DNA of 8,318 nt from Candidatus Zixiibacteriota bacterium (lineage in GTDB: Bacteria > Zixibacteria > MSB-5A5 > GN15 > FEB-12): assembly GCA_003641405.1 (NCBI GenBank), contig QNAF01000112.1, positions 1 to 8,318 on the forward strand, in the 5' to 3' direction. The stretch's first letter is position 1. The number at the start of each line of letters is the position of its first letter. The position numbers and the translations under genes are program-made. Below the pieces are notes generated by a model. That model was not told the origin of the DNA. It saw only the letters and a list, made by a program, of their open reading frames with translations, and searched no databases. This document shows positions 1-6,173 of this stretch, piece by piece.

Positions 1-18
1 CCTGTCTGAAGAACTCTT

Positions 19-1578
19 TTAGAAATATCCCGTAAACGAGAGCAGGAACGAATCGGCCTTGCTCGATGATGTTGAACGCACATAAACGTAGTCATCGTCC
101 CTCTCAAGGGAATTGTGAACCCATGCTAAGTCAAGCCGAACTTGTTCCCAGTGTACTCCCATTCCCGCCGAGAAACTTGTTTGAGAGGCCTTGGCAATGT
201 TCACAAAGGCGGGATCGTCTTCTGGCAAATCGAAGTTCAAGCCATCGACTACTGGATACGGTGTTGGTGTGTAACCGAAACCCAGCCGCACAGGGATCGT
301 ATGGAACATCGAGTTGCTTGTATGAATGACATACTCCGTCCCGAAACGCAAGGCAAGGACGTTTTCAAACTGTGGATCAGAGGAAGTGAAAAACTCCTGA
401 TCCACATCCCCCGGTACCAGAAGAATAGAGTCTCTGACCCTGATTTTTCCGCCGCTGTAACCACGATACTCAGCGTCCACTGACAGAAGCCAATTGTCGG
501 TTGCGTTATAAGCGAACCCACCACCGATCACAAACGGGATATCCACTTCCATGATGTTATTATCTGCATATGTCGTATCCGCCCCCCCCAATGCAGGATC
601 CCCGTTAGTTGTCAGTTCCGTGAACCACTTCCGGTCAGATGATTGTTTGAATGTGTGTGGTGGTCTTATGACCAAGCCGGCTGAGAACCTGTCTCCCTTA
701 TAGCGAAAACCAGCAGTGAAATAGACTCCTGAGTAACTGGTCGTATCCAGGAAATTAGTTACCAGAACTTTGTCTGCTCTCTGACGATCCGAAGAAAGGG
801 GTGTGCCAAAGGGAACTCCCTGCCCGTTGTCATAGATATTGACAATCGAGTCATACACGATAGTGGCATACCGGGCGCTGGTCGATTTGCCTCCATAGAT
901 GTTGATGGCCAGGCCTACCGACAGTCTTTCAAACAGGCGCGTGCCAAATCCGATATTTGTGGCAGCTACTGCAGAGTGATAATCCCCTGTGTAATTGACC
1001 CTAAACAAGTTTCTTGACGTGTCATCATCAACCGGCGTGTAATCGACATACTCTTCATACTCAAGCCCTGCATAAAAGAACTCGTCATCCAGCCTGGTGT
1101 GTGCAATGGCAAAGACGAATGGATGGGCCTTGATCCTGAGTGGGAAGAGAATACTCGCCATGCTGATTCCGCCAAAAGCATCATCAGTCTTGTACGTTTG
1201 GTTTACTCCACTCAGTGGAATGAAGTCATGTTCCCCTGAGGGCGAATAAGCGTTGTAGTCCAATCCAAGAACTGGCTGCTCAAACGGATTATCTTTCTGA
1301 TAGAGACCCGCCGGATTCCAACTGAGCGCACTAACGTCATCGGAGATACCGAGGTATGCATTCCCCATACCGGCTGCGCGTGCACCGCCTCCGGTAAAAT
1401 CCATGACCACGGGGACATTGTACTCCAGCGGTCCCATACCCAACTCTCCGGAGGCATAGCCTATCGGGTTGACGGTAACGTCATAGAGCAAGGATTGATC
1501 ATCGTTCCATTCCTGTGCTCCGCATAGACCGGTTAGAGAAACTGTAAGCAGTATCGATGTTACAAGCAACCGCTTCAT
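19..1578 (-). CDS. FadL/OmpP1-like outer-membrane beta-barrel protein
   Basis: A 519-residue exported protein. Residues 1-21 form a signal peptide (MKRLL start, hydrophobic stretch, probable cleavage after CGA, before QEW). The C19 context (TGLC) does not fit a lipobox. Residues 61-92 carry the FTGGGARAAGMGNAYLGISD block followed by DVSALSWNPAGL, the N-terminal signature of FadL/OmpP1/TodX barrels and related PorV-type proteins. The rest is rich in alternating aromatic strands, and the last residue is phenylalanine (SFTGYF), as expected for BAM-dependent insertion. FadL-family members pass hydrophobic substrates across the outer membrane; the substrate here cannot be read from sequence. The ATG start is supported by AAGGAG at 1587-1592, 8 bases upstream. 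The coding strand has an eight-G run (582-589) in a likely loop. The gene appears to be transcribed alone, divergently from the radical SAM gene. Family confidence is good; function is inferred. Confidence 0.85.
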   Translation of the reverse strand: MKRLLVTSILLTVSLTGLCGAQEWNDDQSLLYDVTVNPIGYASGELGMGPLEYNVPVVMDFTGGGARAAGMGNAYLGISDDVSALSWNPAGLYQKDNPFEQPVLGLDYNAYSPSGEHDFIPLSGVNQTYKTDDAFGGISMASILFPLRIKAHPFVFAIAHTRLDDEFFYAGLEYEEYVDYTPVDDDTSRNLFRVNYTGDYHSAVAATNIGFGTRLFERLSVGLAINIYGGKSTSARYATIVYDSIVNIYDNGQGVPFGTPLSSDRQRADKVLVTNFLDTTSYSGVYFTAGFRYKGDRFSAGLVIRPPHTFKQSSDRKWFTELTTNGDPALGGADTTYADNNIMEVDIPFVIGGGFAYNATDNWLLSVDAEYRGYSGGKIRVRDSILLVPGDVDQEFFTSSDPQFENVLALRFGTEYVIHTSNSMFHTIPVRLGFGYTPTPYPVVDGLNFDLPEDDPAFVNIAKASQTSFSAGMGVHWEQVRLDLAWVHNSLERDDDYVYVRSTSSSKADSFLLSFTGYF

Positions 1579-1836
1579 GCCGTCGACTCCTTATCCACAA
1601 AACACTATAATTATCAAACCTATGAAGTATGACGTACGAGACGCCAAAAACAACTAATGAATATATGCGGACCGGCAGCCTCTGTCAAACGAAATTGCGC
1701 TCTTTCGGCGTTGCTATCCCGCTGGTAATCCATGAGTTACGGGGCGAGCAGGCAAAAACTTCACGTTTATCCCAACGGCCAGTCGAGAACAAAACAAAAA
1801 GTAAGGCTTGAGAGTCGCTCCAGCAGGAAGCTTTGC
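1579..1836. promoter_or_regulatory. Divergent intergenic region (outer-membrane gene / radical SAM gene)
   Basis: This 258-base non-coding stretch must hold the promoters of both flanking genes. On the minus strand it contains the strong ribosome-binding site of the barrel gene (1587-1592). An AT-rich segment at 1601-1618 includes TATAAT on the plus strand at 1606-1611 and TATAGT on the minus strand. Neither has a convincing -35 partner at 16-18 bases, so no specific promoter is claimed. Open frames here look like chance. Confidence 0.35.
1825..1830 (+). promoter_or_regulatory. Shine-Dalgarno supporting a TTG start for the radical SAM gene
   Basis: AGGAAG lies 6 bases before TTG at 1837-1839. 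The alternative ATG codons at 1732 and 1909 in the same frame have no comparable purine-rich site at a suitable distance. The site therefore decides the start chosen here. Confidence 0.5.
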
Positions 1837-2835
1837 TTGCCTGTCAGGGCTATTCTGAGTTCTTTCAGCCTGTATGAAAACGGCAGCAAAGCATCAACGG
1901 ATTCACAGATGACTGAACTTTCCACAGACCTGAGCGACTGCACCCTCTGCCCTCGCGAGTGTCATATCGACCGTATTGCCGGAGAAACTGGATTCTGTAA
2001 CAGCGATGCCGGTATCTCGGTAGCCTCTATCTGTGCTCACAGAGGCGAGGAGCCTGTGATCTCTGGCCAGAACGGTATTTGCAATATCTTTTTCGGTCGC
2101 TGCAATATGCAGTGCGTCTACTGTCAGAACTATCAGATCAGCCGCACAGAACTGGACGGAAGGGTATTCGAGAGAGACTTCGATAACGTCATTTCTCAGA
2201 TAGAGCAGATTCTGAAAAACGGTTCGCCATCGGTTGGTTTTGTCTCCCCGTCACATTTCGTTCCTCACATGAAAGCGATCATGGCGGCACTGGAGTCGCG
2301 CGGACACAACCCGGTCTATGTCTACAACACCGGTGGTTATGACAAGATGGCGACAATTGCTAACCTTGAGGGGATCATTGATGTCTGGCTGCCGGACTTG
2401 AAATACATGGACGAAGCATTGGCACGGGAATATTCCGACGCACCACACTATCCGGAAATCGCGATGGCAGCCATCAAGGAGATGTTCCGTCAGAAGGGAT
2501 CACATATTCATCTGGATTCAGAGGAGACGATAACGTCCGGATTGATCATCAGACATTTGGTACTTCCGGGACATGTCGAGAACTCAAAGGCGGTGCTGAA
2601 ATGGATTGCCAGCGAACTGTCGCCTTCGGTGCATGTCTCGCTGATGTCGCAGTATCACCCAACACCGGCAGTGATGGACCATCCGAAACTGGGGCGGAAA
2701 CTTGCCGCGGAAGAATACGAGGAAGTCGTGGACGAGTTTGTACGGTTGGGATTCTATCGTGGTTGGGTTCAGGAGATTGATAGTCCGGGCAGCTACAGAC
2801 CGGATTTTGATAAGGGGCACCCGTTTGAAGGGTAG
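1837..2835 (+). CDS. Radical SAM protein, PflX/PflA-like (COG1313 type)
   Basis: About 332 residues from the TTG start. The radical SAM cluster motif is C89-x3-C93-x2-C96 (FFGRCNMQCVYCQNYQ), whose three cysteines bind the 4Fe-4S cluster that cleaves S-adenosylmethionine. Upstream is a second cysteine set typical of this family, CTLCPREC plus GFC (C35, C38, C42, C54), which could hold a further metal or cluster. Other family blocks are the HRGEEP segment, VYNTGGYD, DVWLPDLKYMD, the S-x-APHYPE segment with EMFRQKG, LVLPGH and MSQYHPT. Annotations often call this family a pyruvate formate-lyase activating enzyme, but no glycyl radical enzyme is nearby and the true substrate is unknown. The start is uncertain: 1732 (ATG, 367 aa) and 1909 (ATG, 308 aa) are in frame. 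I prefer 1837 because of AGGAAG and because the segment before the first cysteine (LYENGS onward) resembles the usual leader of the family. It converges on the TPR gene. Confidence 0.85.
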   Translation: MPVRAILSSFSLYENGSKASTDSQMTELSTDLSDCTLCPRECHIDRIAGETGFCNSDAGISVASICAHRGEEPVISGQNGICNIFFGRCNMQCVYCQNYQISRTELDGRVFERDFDNVISQIEQILKNGSPSVGFVSPSHFVPHMKAIMAALESRGHNPVYVYNTGGYDKMATIANLEGIIDVWLPDLKYMDEALAREYSDAPHYPEIAMAAIKEMFRQKGSHIHLDSEETITSGLIIRHLVLPGHVENSKAVLKWIASELSPSVHVSLMSQYHPTPAVMDHPKLGRKLAAEEYEEVVDEFVRLGFYRGWVQEIDSPGSYRPDFDKGHPFEG

Positions 2836-2874
2836 GGCAGGAGCAACCACTCTGAGAGTGCCTGTGCTCCTGCC
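2836..2874. repeat. Palindromic repeat, copy 1 (REP-like)
   Basis: It begins on the base after the radical SAM stop codon. Ten-base arms GGCAGGAGCA (2836-2845) and TGCTCCTGCC (2865-2874) are perfectly complementary. They enclose a 19-base core, ACCACTCTGAGAGTGCCTG, which itself folds through CACTCT/AGAGTG. The same core occurs on the opposite strand at 4743-4761 with different but still complementary arms. Because it lies between convergent genes it may act as a stem-loop at both transcript ends. No U-tract follows, so an intrinsic terminator is not claimed. Confidence 0.75.
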
Positions 2875-2886
2875 ATCGATGGCAGG
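2869..2886. repeat. Perfect 18-base palindrome
   Basis: CCTGCCATC/GATGGCAGG is a perfect inverted repeat with no spacer. It overlaps the right arm of the preceding stem-loop, so the two structures would be mutually exclusive in RNA or as cruciforms. It leads directly into the 22-base module at 2885-2906. Confidence 0.7.
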
Positions 2887-2906
2887 TTCGAAGACGGACC
2901 CGCCCT
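2885..2906. repeat. 22-base repeat module, copy 1
   Basis: The segment starting GGTTCGAAGACGG and ending ACCCGCCCT is identical to 4587-4608, in the same orientation. In both places GCTCCTGCC precedes it (2866-2874 and 4559-4567), with a variable spacer between. This shows a shared composite unit rather than an isolated match. Confidence 0.75.
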
Positions 2907-2929
2907 GCGGGACCGCGTTGGTGGACAGG

Positions 2930-4300
2930 TCAATTGCAGTCGCCTTTTTCCTTTGCAATTATATAGTTCGTACACCTACCCAACTGACAAGCTTGTTTCC
3001 AGTCTTTACAGGCCTTTTCCTTATCACCCATTTCTAACATATAGAGACGACCACGGGCATCGTACGCGATCGCATAATCTGGATTGGCCTCTATAGCCTT
3101 GGTGTAATCGAGAATTGCTTTCTGAAAATCACCTGTTTTCTCATAGGCTAATCCTCGAGATAGGAGCGCCTGATCGTACTCAGGATTCAGCCGGATCGCG
3201 GTTGTGAAATCGTCTACGAAATCTGTGCTCGCGTCTTGCGCTCGGCGGGCAATGCCTCTATGATAGTAAGATTCGGCGTCTGTTGAATCGAGGCTGAGAG
3301 CAAGGTTGCAGTCGGCTATGGCCGAATCGTACATTCCCATTACCCTATATGCGTTGGCGCGATTTGTATACGTTGCTAAATCATTTGGCACTGCCTCAAT
3401 AGCGCTTGTATAGTCGGTGATCGCTTCAGAAAACATGTCTTGTGCAAGGTACATACCTGCTCGATTTGTGAGCGCTCCGCAGTGCAAAGGGTCTATCTCA
3501 AGGGAACTCGTGAAATCTGCAATGGCGTTGTCGAGTTCTCCTAATTCTATGAACGAATTGCCTCTATTGAAGTAATAATCAGCGTCAGCAGGGCTTAGTC
3601 CTATCGCCTTAGTATACTCGGCAACAGCCTTGTCATACTCCTCCATGACGTCATAGACATACCCTCTGTTGTAATACAGATCAGCGTCGTCAGGCCGTAA
3701 TTTCATAGCCTTCGCGTAGTCTTTTAGGGCACGTTTGTATTTCCCCAAAGTCCTGTAGCACTGTGCACGACTGCTATACGGCGCTGCGAATCGTTTGTTG
3801 ATTTTTATGGCTTTCGAGAAATCAGCAATCGCCTTATCAAGGCTGTCTATAGCCATAAATACACCACCACGAGAATTGAACGCTGGATAATAGTCCTTAT
3901 CAAGCTGAATGGCTTTGGTGAGATCTGCGATAGCATTGTCATAGTCTCCGATACGCATGTGGGCGTCGCCTCGAAGATGCATGGCAACTGCTTTTTCGGG
4001 AAAGCGGGACCCAAAGGAGTTGGTCCAATCCAGCCAAATTGTGTAATCACCATCGATCTTCAATCTAAACCTATTGCAGTTTGTGTTATTCAAGTGAATG
4101 CAGGCATGTCCCATGAGAATTCTGGCCACGGGATCATGCAAATACGTTGAGTCATTTTCGAGCAACCGGGAAACCTCAACCCAGTTGTCCTGCAGCACCA
4201 TCTCTTCAACAAGATTGTCCAGAGACCACGCATGACTTGCTAACGATGCCAGCAACAAGAACATACCAACAATGTATCGAGCTTTCTTGTGATAATCCAT
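2930..4300 (-). CDS. Exported tetratricopeptide-repeat protein (about ten TPRs)
   Basis: A 456-residue protein. Residues 1-27 look like a signal peptide (MDYHKKAR, then hydrophobic FLLLASLASHAWS), so it is probably periplasmic or surface-attached; there is no lipobox. After a non-repetitive segment (28-103), about ten tandem 34-residue TPR units run from residue 104 to about 443. They have the usual W/Y-x-RG-x-AY and Y-x-KAI-x-L-x-P positions, for example AVAEYTKAIGLSPAD and AILDYTKAIEANPDY. The last unit (KEKACKDWKQACQLG) is a common capping form. TPR solenoids are protein-protein interaction scaffolds; the partner is not visible and no enzyme domain is present. The ATG start is preceded by GGAGGT (minus strand, 4313-4318) at a rather long 12-base spacing. 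The gene stands alone, 82 bases downstream of tRNA-Arg in the same direction, and converges on the radical SAM gene. Confidence 0.88.
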   Translation of the reverse strand: MDYHKKARYIVGMFLLLASLASHAWSLDNLVEEMVLQDNWVEVSRLLENDSTYLHDPVARILMGHACIHLNNTNCNRFRLKIDGDYTIWLDWTNSFGSRFPEKAVAMHLRGDAHMRIGDYDNAIADLTKAIQLDKDYYPAFNSRGGVFMAIDSLDKAIADFSKAIKINKRFAAPYSSRAQCYRTLGKYKRALKDYAKAMKLRPDDADLYYNRGYVYDVMEEYDKAVAEYTKAIGLSPADADYYFNRGNSFIELGELDNAIADFTSSLEIDPLHCGALTNRAGMYLAQDMFSEAITDYTSAIEAVPNDLATYTNRANAYRVMGMYDSAIADCNLALSLDSTDAESYYHRGIARRAQDASTDFVDDFTTAIRLNPEYDQALLSRGLAYEKTGDFQKAILDYTKAIEANPDYAIAYDARGRLYMLEMGDKEKACKDWKQACQLGRCTNYIIAKEKGDCN

Positions 4301-4382
4301 ATACAGTGCTACACCTCCGAGTTTGACCTAATCATGCAAATGGATAAAAACATTGAATGCAACCCTCCGCTTATCTATCAAA

Positions 4383-4456
4383 TACCCCCGACTGGATTCG
4401 AACCAGTGGCCCTCGGTTTAGGAAACCGATGCTCTATCCAACTGAGCTACGGGGGC
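4383..4456 (-). tRNA. tRNA-Arg (anticodon CCU, reads AGG)
   Basis: The minus strand folds as a full cloverleaf of 74 bases. The acceptor is GCCCCCG with CGGGGGU (one G-U at the end), and the D-stem is GCUC/GAGC. The anticodon stem is UCGGU/ACCGA with loop UUCCUAA, giving CCU. The variable loop has five bases, and the T-arm is ACUGG-UUCGAAU-CCAGU. The discriminator is A and the 3' CCA is not encoded. The TPR gene follows 82 bases downstream. Confidence 0.95.
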
Positions 4457-4483
4457 ATATCAATCTTTTTTTTGGCAGGAGCA

Positions 4484-4507
4484 CCCTTCGACAAGCTCAG
4501 GGTGACA
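4484..4507. repeat. Short dispersed repeat (CCCTTCGACA...GGGTGACA), copy 1
   Basis: The 24 bases match 4701-4724 with one difference (A against G at the eleventh base). The ends CCCT/AGGG can pair. A fragment of it (CAGGGTGACA) also occurs at 7376-7385 inside the element downstream of the glycosyltransferase gene. Repeats of this kind are common between genes in several uncultured bacterial groups. Confidence 0.65.
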
Positions 4508-4520
4508 GTACTCCCGCTTT

Positions 4521-4551
4521 ACAAATCCCACAGCAAGCTGTGGGGCACCAA
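4521..4551. repeat. 31-base hairpin repeat, copy 1
   Basis: Identical to 4622-4652 over 31 bases in the same orientation, 101 bases apart. It contains the inverted repeat CCCACAGC-AA-GCTGTGGG, an eight-base stem. The two copies flank the 22-base module at 4587-4608. Confidence 0.8.
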
Positions 4552-4586
4552 ACACAGGGCTCCTGCCCTACGGGCTTCAGGCGGCG

Positions 4587-4608
4587 GGTTCGAAGACGGA
4601 CCCGCCCT
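4587..4608. repeat. 22-base repeat module, copy 2
   Basis: Identical to 2885-2906. In this copy the surrounding bases allow a seven-base stem, GGCGGGT (4583-4589) with ACCCGCC (4600-4606). Copy 1 has one mismatch in that stem. GCTCCTGCC precedes it at 4559-4567, as in copy 1. Confidence 0.75.
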
Positions 4609-4621
4609 ACAAGGCTGCTCC

Positions 4622-4652
4622 ACAAATCCCACAGCAAGCTGTGGGGCACCAA
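4622..4652. repeat. 31-base hairpin repeat, copy 2
   Basis: An exact direct copy of 4521-4551, with the same eight-base stem. Homology ends sharply on both sides, which points to a discrete repeat unit. Confidence 0.8.
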
Positions 4653-4700
4653 GCGAATCCGCAAGGGCGTCAGGCAGAGACACCTGACACCACCCCATGG

Positions 4701-4724
4701 CCCTTCGACAGGCTCAGGGTGACA
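4701..4724. repeat. Short dispersed repeat (CCCTTCGACA...GGGTGACA), copy 2
   Basis: A 23 of 24 match to 4484-4507 in the same orientation. It lies shortly before the palindromic core at 4736-4768. Confidence 0.65.
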
Positions 4725-4735
4725 ACTCCATTGTC

Positions 4736-4768
4736 GGAACCACAGGCACTCTCAGAGTGGTTGGTTCC
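4736..4768. repeat. Palindromic repeat, copy 2 (inverted relative to 2836-2874)
   Basis: Read on the minus strand it is arm GGAACCA, core ACCACTCTGAGAGTGCCTG, arm TGGTTCC. The 19-base core is identical to copy 1. The seven-base arms are perfectly complementary but differ from those of copy 1 at three paired positions. It lies 55 bases past the APRT stop codon on that strand, so it could be a 3' stem-loop of the operon transcript. Confidence 0.75.
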
Positions 4769-4822
4769 AACCTACAAGACCTTGGGCACCACAGCAAGAA
4801 TAACAGACTCGAAGAAAAGATG

Positions 4823-5347
4823 CTACTCCGAATCGTAGGAAATCAGGTAGTTGACATCGTAGTTTTTCAGAAGGTCCTGGTAGGGCAGGAAATCCAGCCC
4901 TATTACCGCTGAAATTCCGGCGACTTCACCGCCCAGCCGCTCCACGAGTTTGCAGGCTGCAGCCAGTGTACCGCCGGTAGCTATCAGGTCATCGACAACC
5001 ACCACCTTCTCCCCTGCCGTGATGGCGTCGGCATGTATCTCGAGTTTGTCGGTGCCGTATTCAAGCGCATACTCTTCGACAATAGTGCGATAGGGTAGTT
5101 TTTTCGGTTTGCGTGCGAGCACCAGCGGCAACTTGAGTCTGTCAGCAAGGACCGCCCCAAACAGGAATCCGCGTGCTTCAACAGCCACGATCTTCTGTGC
5201 TTTGCGATCGCGCAAGTAGTCCTCCATGCTGTCAAGGGCGGTAGTGAAACCGTCCTGATCCATAAAGAGGGTGGTTATGTCGTAGAACGTGATACCCTTT
5301 TTAGGGAAATCCGGCACGCTACGAATATATTTCTTGAGGTCTTCCAC
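4823..5347 (-). CDS. apt: Adenine phosphoribosyltransferase
   Basis: At 174 residues it has the normal length for bacterial APRT. The enzyme condenses adenine with PRPP to AMP and pyrophosphate, salvaging free adenine in the cytoplasm. The N-terminal signature is present (IRSVPDFPKKGITFYDITTL, about residues 8-27), as are VAVEARGFLFG (54-64) and the KPKKLPYRT loop (80-88). The PRPP-binding motif VVVVDDLIATGGT spans residues 115-127, with both acidic residues. The start is GTG at 5345-5347, with AGGGG about 9 bases upstream. Only 3 bases separate it from the acylphosphatase stop, so it is the last gene of a three-gene operon (SLOG protein, acylphosphatase, APRT). Downstream lies the repeat-rich zone and no clear U-tract terminator. 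Confidence 0.96.
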   Translation of the reverse strand: MEDLKKYIRSVPDFPKKGITFYDITTLFMDQDGFTTALDSMEDYLRDRKAQKIVAVEARGFLFGAVLADRLKLPLVLARKPKKLPYRTIVEEYALEYGTDKLEIHADAITAGEKVVVVDDLIATGGTLAAACKLVERLGGEVAGISAVIGLDFLPYQDLLKNYDVNYLISYDSE

Positions 5348-5350
5348 AGA

Positions 5351-5629
5351 TCATCCCCTGATATCAAATGACGAGTACTTGCCTGAGCACTCAACCCAGA
5401 ATACATCAATATCTGTCACTGTCGCATGACTCGGTCCGGCTTTCAACTCCTTGATGAGGATTTCAATTGCGCCCCGATCACCTTCAGCCTCAACGGTCAC
5501 CGACCCATCCGGCATGTTCCTCGCCCATCCGACTAAATCAAGACTTGTAGCTGCTCGATAGCAAAAATACCGGTATCCAACACCCTGAACGATACCGCGG
5601 ATAACCAGTTTGACGCCCGAGCTACTCAA
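5351..5629 (-). CDS. acyP: Acylphosphatase
   Basis: At 92 residues it has the standard size. Acylphosphatases hydrolyse acyl phosphates such as carbamoyl phosphate, acetyl phosphate and 1,3-bisphosphoglycerate. The family signature GIVQGVGYRYF (residues 12-22) includes the phosphate-binding arginine R20. GWARNMPDGSV (34-44) includes the catalytic asparagine N38. Both key residues are present, so it should be active. The start is a TTG codon at 5627-5629, overlapping the end of the preceding SLOG gene by 8 bases. No clear Shine-Dalgarno is visible, which suggests translational coupling. The APRT gene follows after 3 bases. The tight packing indicates one transcript, although a metabolic link with adenine salvage is not obvious. 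Confidence 0.95.
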   Translation of the reverse strand: MSSSGVKLVIRGIVQGVGYRYFCYRAATSLDLVGWARNMPDGSVTVEAEGDRGAIEILIKELKAGPSHATVTDIDVFWVECSGKYSSFDIRG

Positions 5630-6098
5630 TGTTGGCTATCGCCAACTCCATAGCTTTTTCTGCGGCCTCGAGAGGATCATCCATCTGAATGACATCGGGC
5701 CCCAGCTTCCATGCGGACACTGAAATCACCGGCTTCTTCGCCTTCAGTGCAAACGCCATCTCTGAAAGAGTGCCGAACTTGCCGGGAAATGCCACCACGG
5801 CATCAGCAGTTCGGACGACCAGGATATTGCGTGCTTCACCGAATCCCGTCGGGATGATGTAGTCGATATACTCATTGGCATCATCACGGTTGTCAGTTGG
5901 CAGGATACCGATAGTAGTTCCACCAGCCTCTTTGGCGCCTCGTGCGGCACCCTTCATAATCCCACCCATACCTCCACAGACCACAACCGCTCCCTTTTCA
6001 GCGACATAGCGTCCAACCAGAGCAGCCTGGTCACGGAGCTTCTTTGAGCATTTACCTGCACCGATGATGGCAATAATCGGTTTTCTCTCATTTGTCAT
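5622..6098 (-). CDS. SLOG-superfamily (TIGR00725/LOG-like) Rossmann protein
   Basis: A compact 158-residue protein covering a single Rossmann-type domain. It opens with PIIAIIGAGKCS (residues 7-18). The glycine-rich CGGMGGIMKGAARGA follows (about 40-54), then FPGKFGTLSEMAFALK (about 104-119). The last is the counterpart of the PGGxGTxxE signature of LOG/lysine-decarboxylase-like proteins. LOG enzymes release cytokinin bases from nucleoside monophosphates, and other SLOG proteins bind nucleotides as sensors. In this copy the second glycine of PGG is lysine, so activity as a LOG phosphoribohydrolase is uncertain. An N-glycosidic nucleotide role would sit well beside APRT, which uses free adenine, but that is inference. 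ATG start; AAGGA at 6108-6112 (minus strand) lies 9 bases upstream. First gene of the operon, 90 bases downstream of tRNA-Pro(CGG). Confidence 0.85.
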   Translation of the reverse strand: MTNERKPIIAIIGAGKCSKKLRDQAALVGRYVAEKGAVVVCGGMGGIMKGAARGAKEAGGTTIGILPTDNRDDANEYIDYIIPTGFGEARNILVVRTADAVVAFPGKFGTLSEMAFALKAKKPVISVSAWKLGPDVIQMDDPLEAAEKAMELAIANIE

Positions 6099-6173
6099 TC
6101 TTCAATATCCTTCCATAAGGAGGGCTTGTCACCCAAGATCCCCAGTCCAAAAAAACCTGCGCGTCGTATTTGA

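Larger units (their letters stand above)
4457..4822. repeat. 366-base intergenic zone built of repeat modules
   Basis: There is no credible gene between tRNA-Arg and the end of the APRT gene. The zone holds two copies of a CCCTTCGACA...CAGGGTGACA module (4484-4507 and 4701-4724), and two copies of a CCACAGC/GCTGTGG hairpin module (4521-4551 and 4622-4652). It also holds one copy of the 22-base module (4587-4608) and the inverted palindromic core (4736-4768). A possible remnant of the hairpin module (GGGCACCACAGCAAG) lies near 4784-4798. An eight- or nine-T run follows at about 4465-4473. Open frames here are translations of repeats. Confidence 0.7.

Noticed and set aside
1629..1811. 60-codon plus-strand frame in the divergent intergenic region
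   Set aside because: It has no ribosome-binding site and no family resemblance, and overlaps the upstream part of the radical SAM frame in another phase.
2885..2906. GGTTCGAA segment resembling a tRNA T-arm, as a tRNA remnant or att site
   Set aside because: There is no acceptor or anticodon arm nearby, and the segment is explained by the 22-base repeat shared with 4587-4608.
2930..4300. Plus-strand and alternate minus-strand open frames inside the TPR gene
   Set aside because: They lie wholly inside a well-supported coding region and show no domain of their own.
4457..4822. CRISPR array or integron attC sites in the repeat-rich zone
   Set aside because: The repeats are of several unrelated types with irregular spacing and at most two copies each, and there are no cas or integrase genes in the window.
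4289..4912. Several plus-strand open frames across tRNA-Arg and the repeat zone
   Set aside because: They translate the tRNA complement and the repeat modules, including the same peptides in more than one frame, and end inside the APRT gene.
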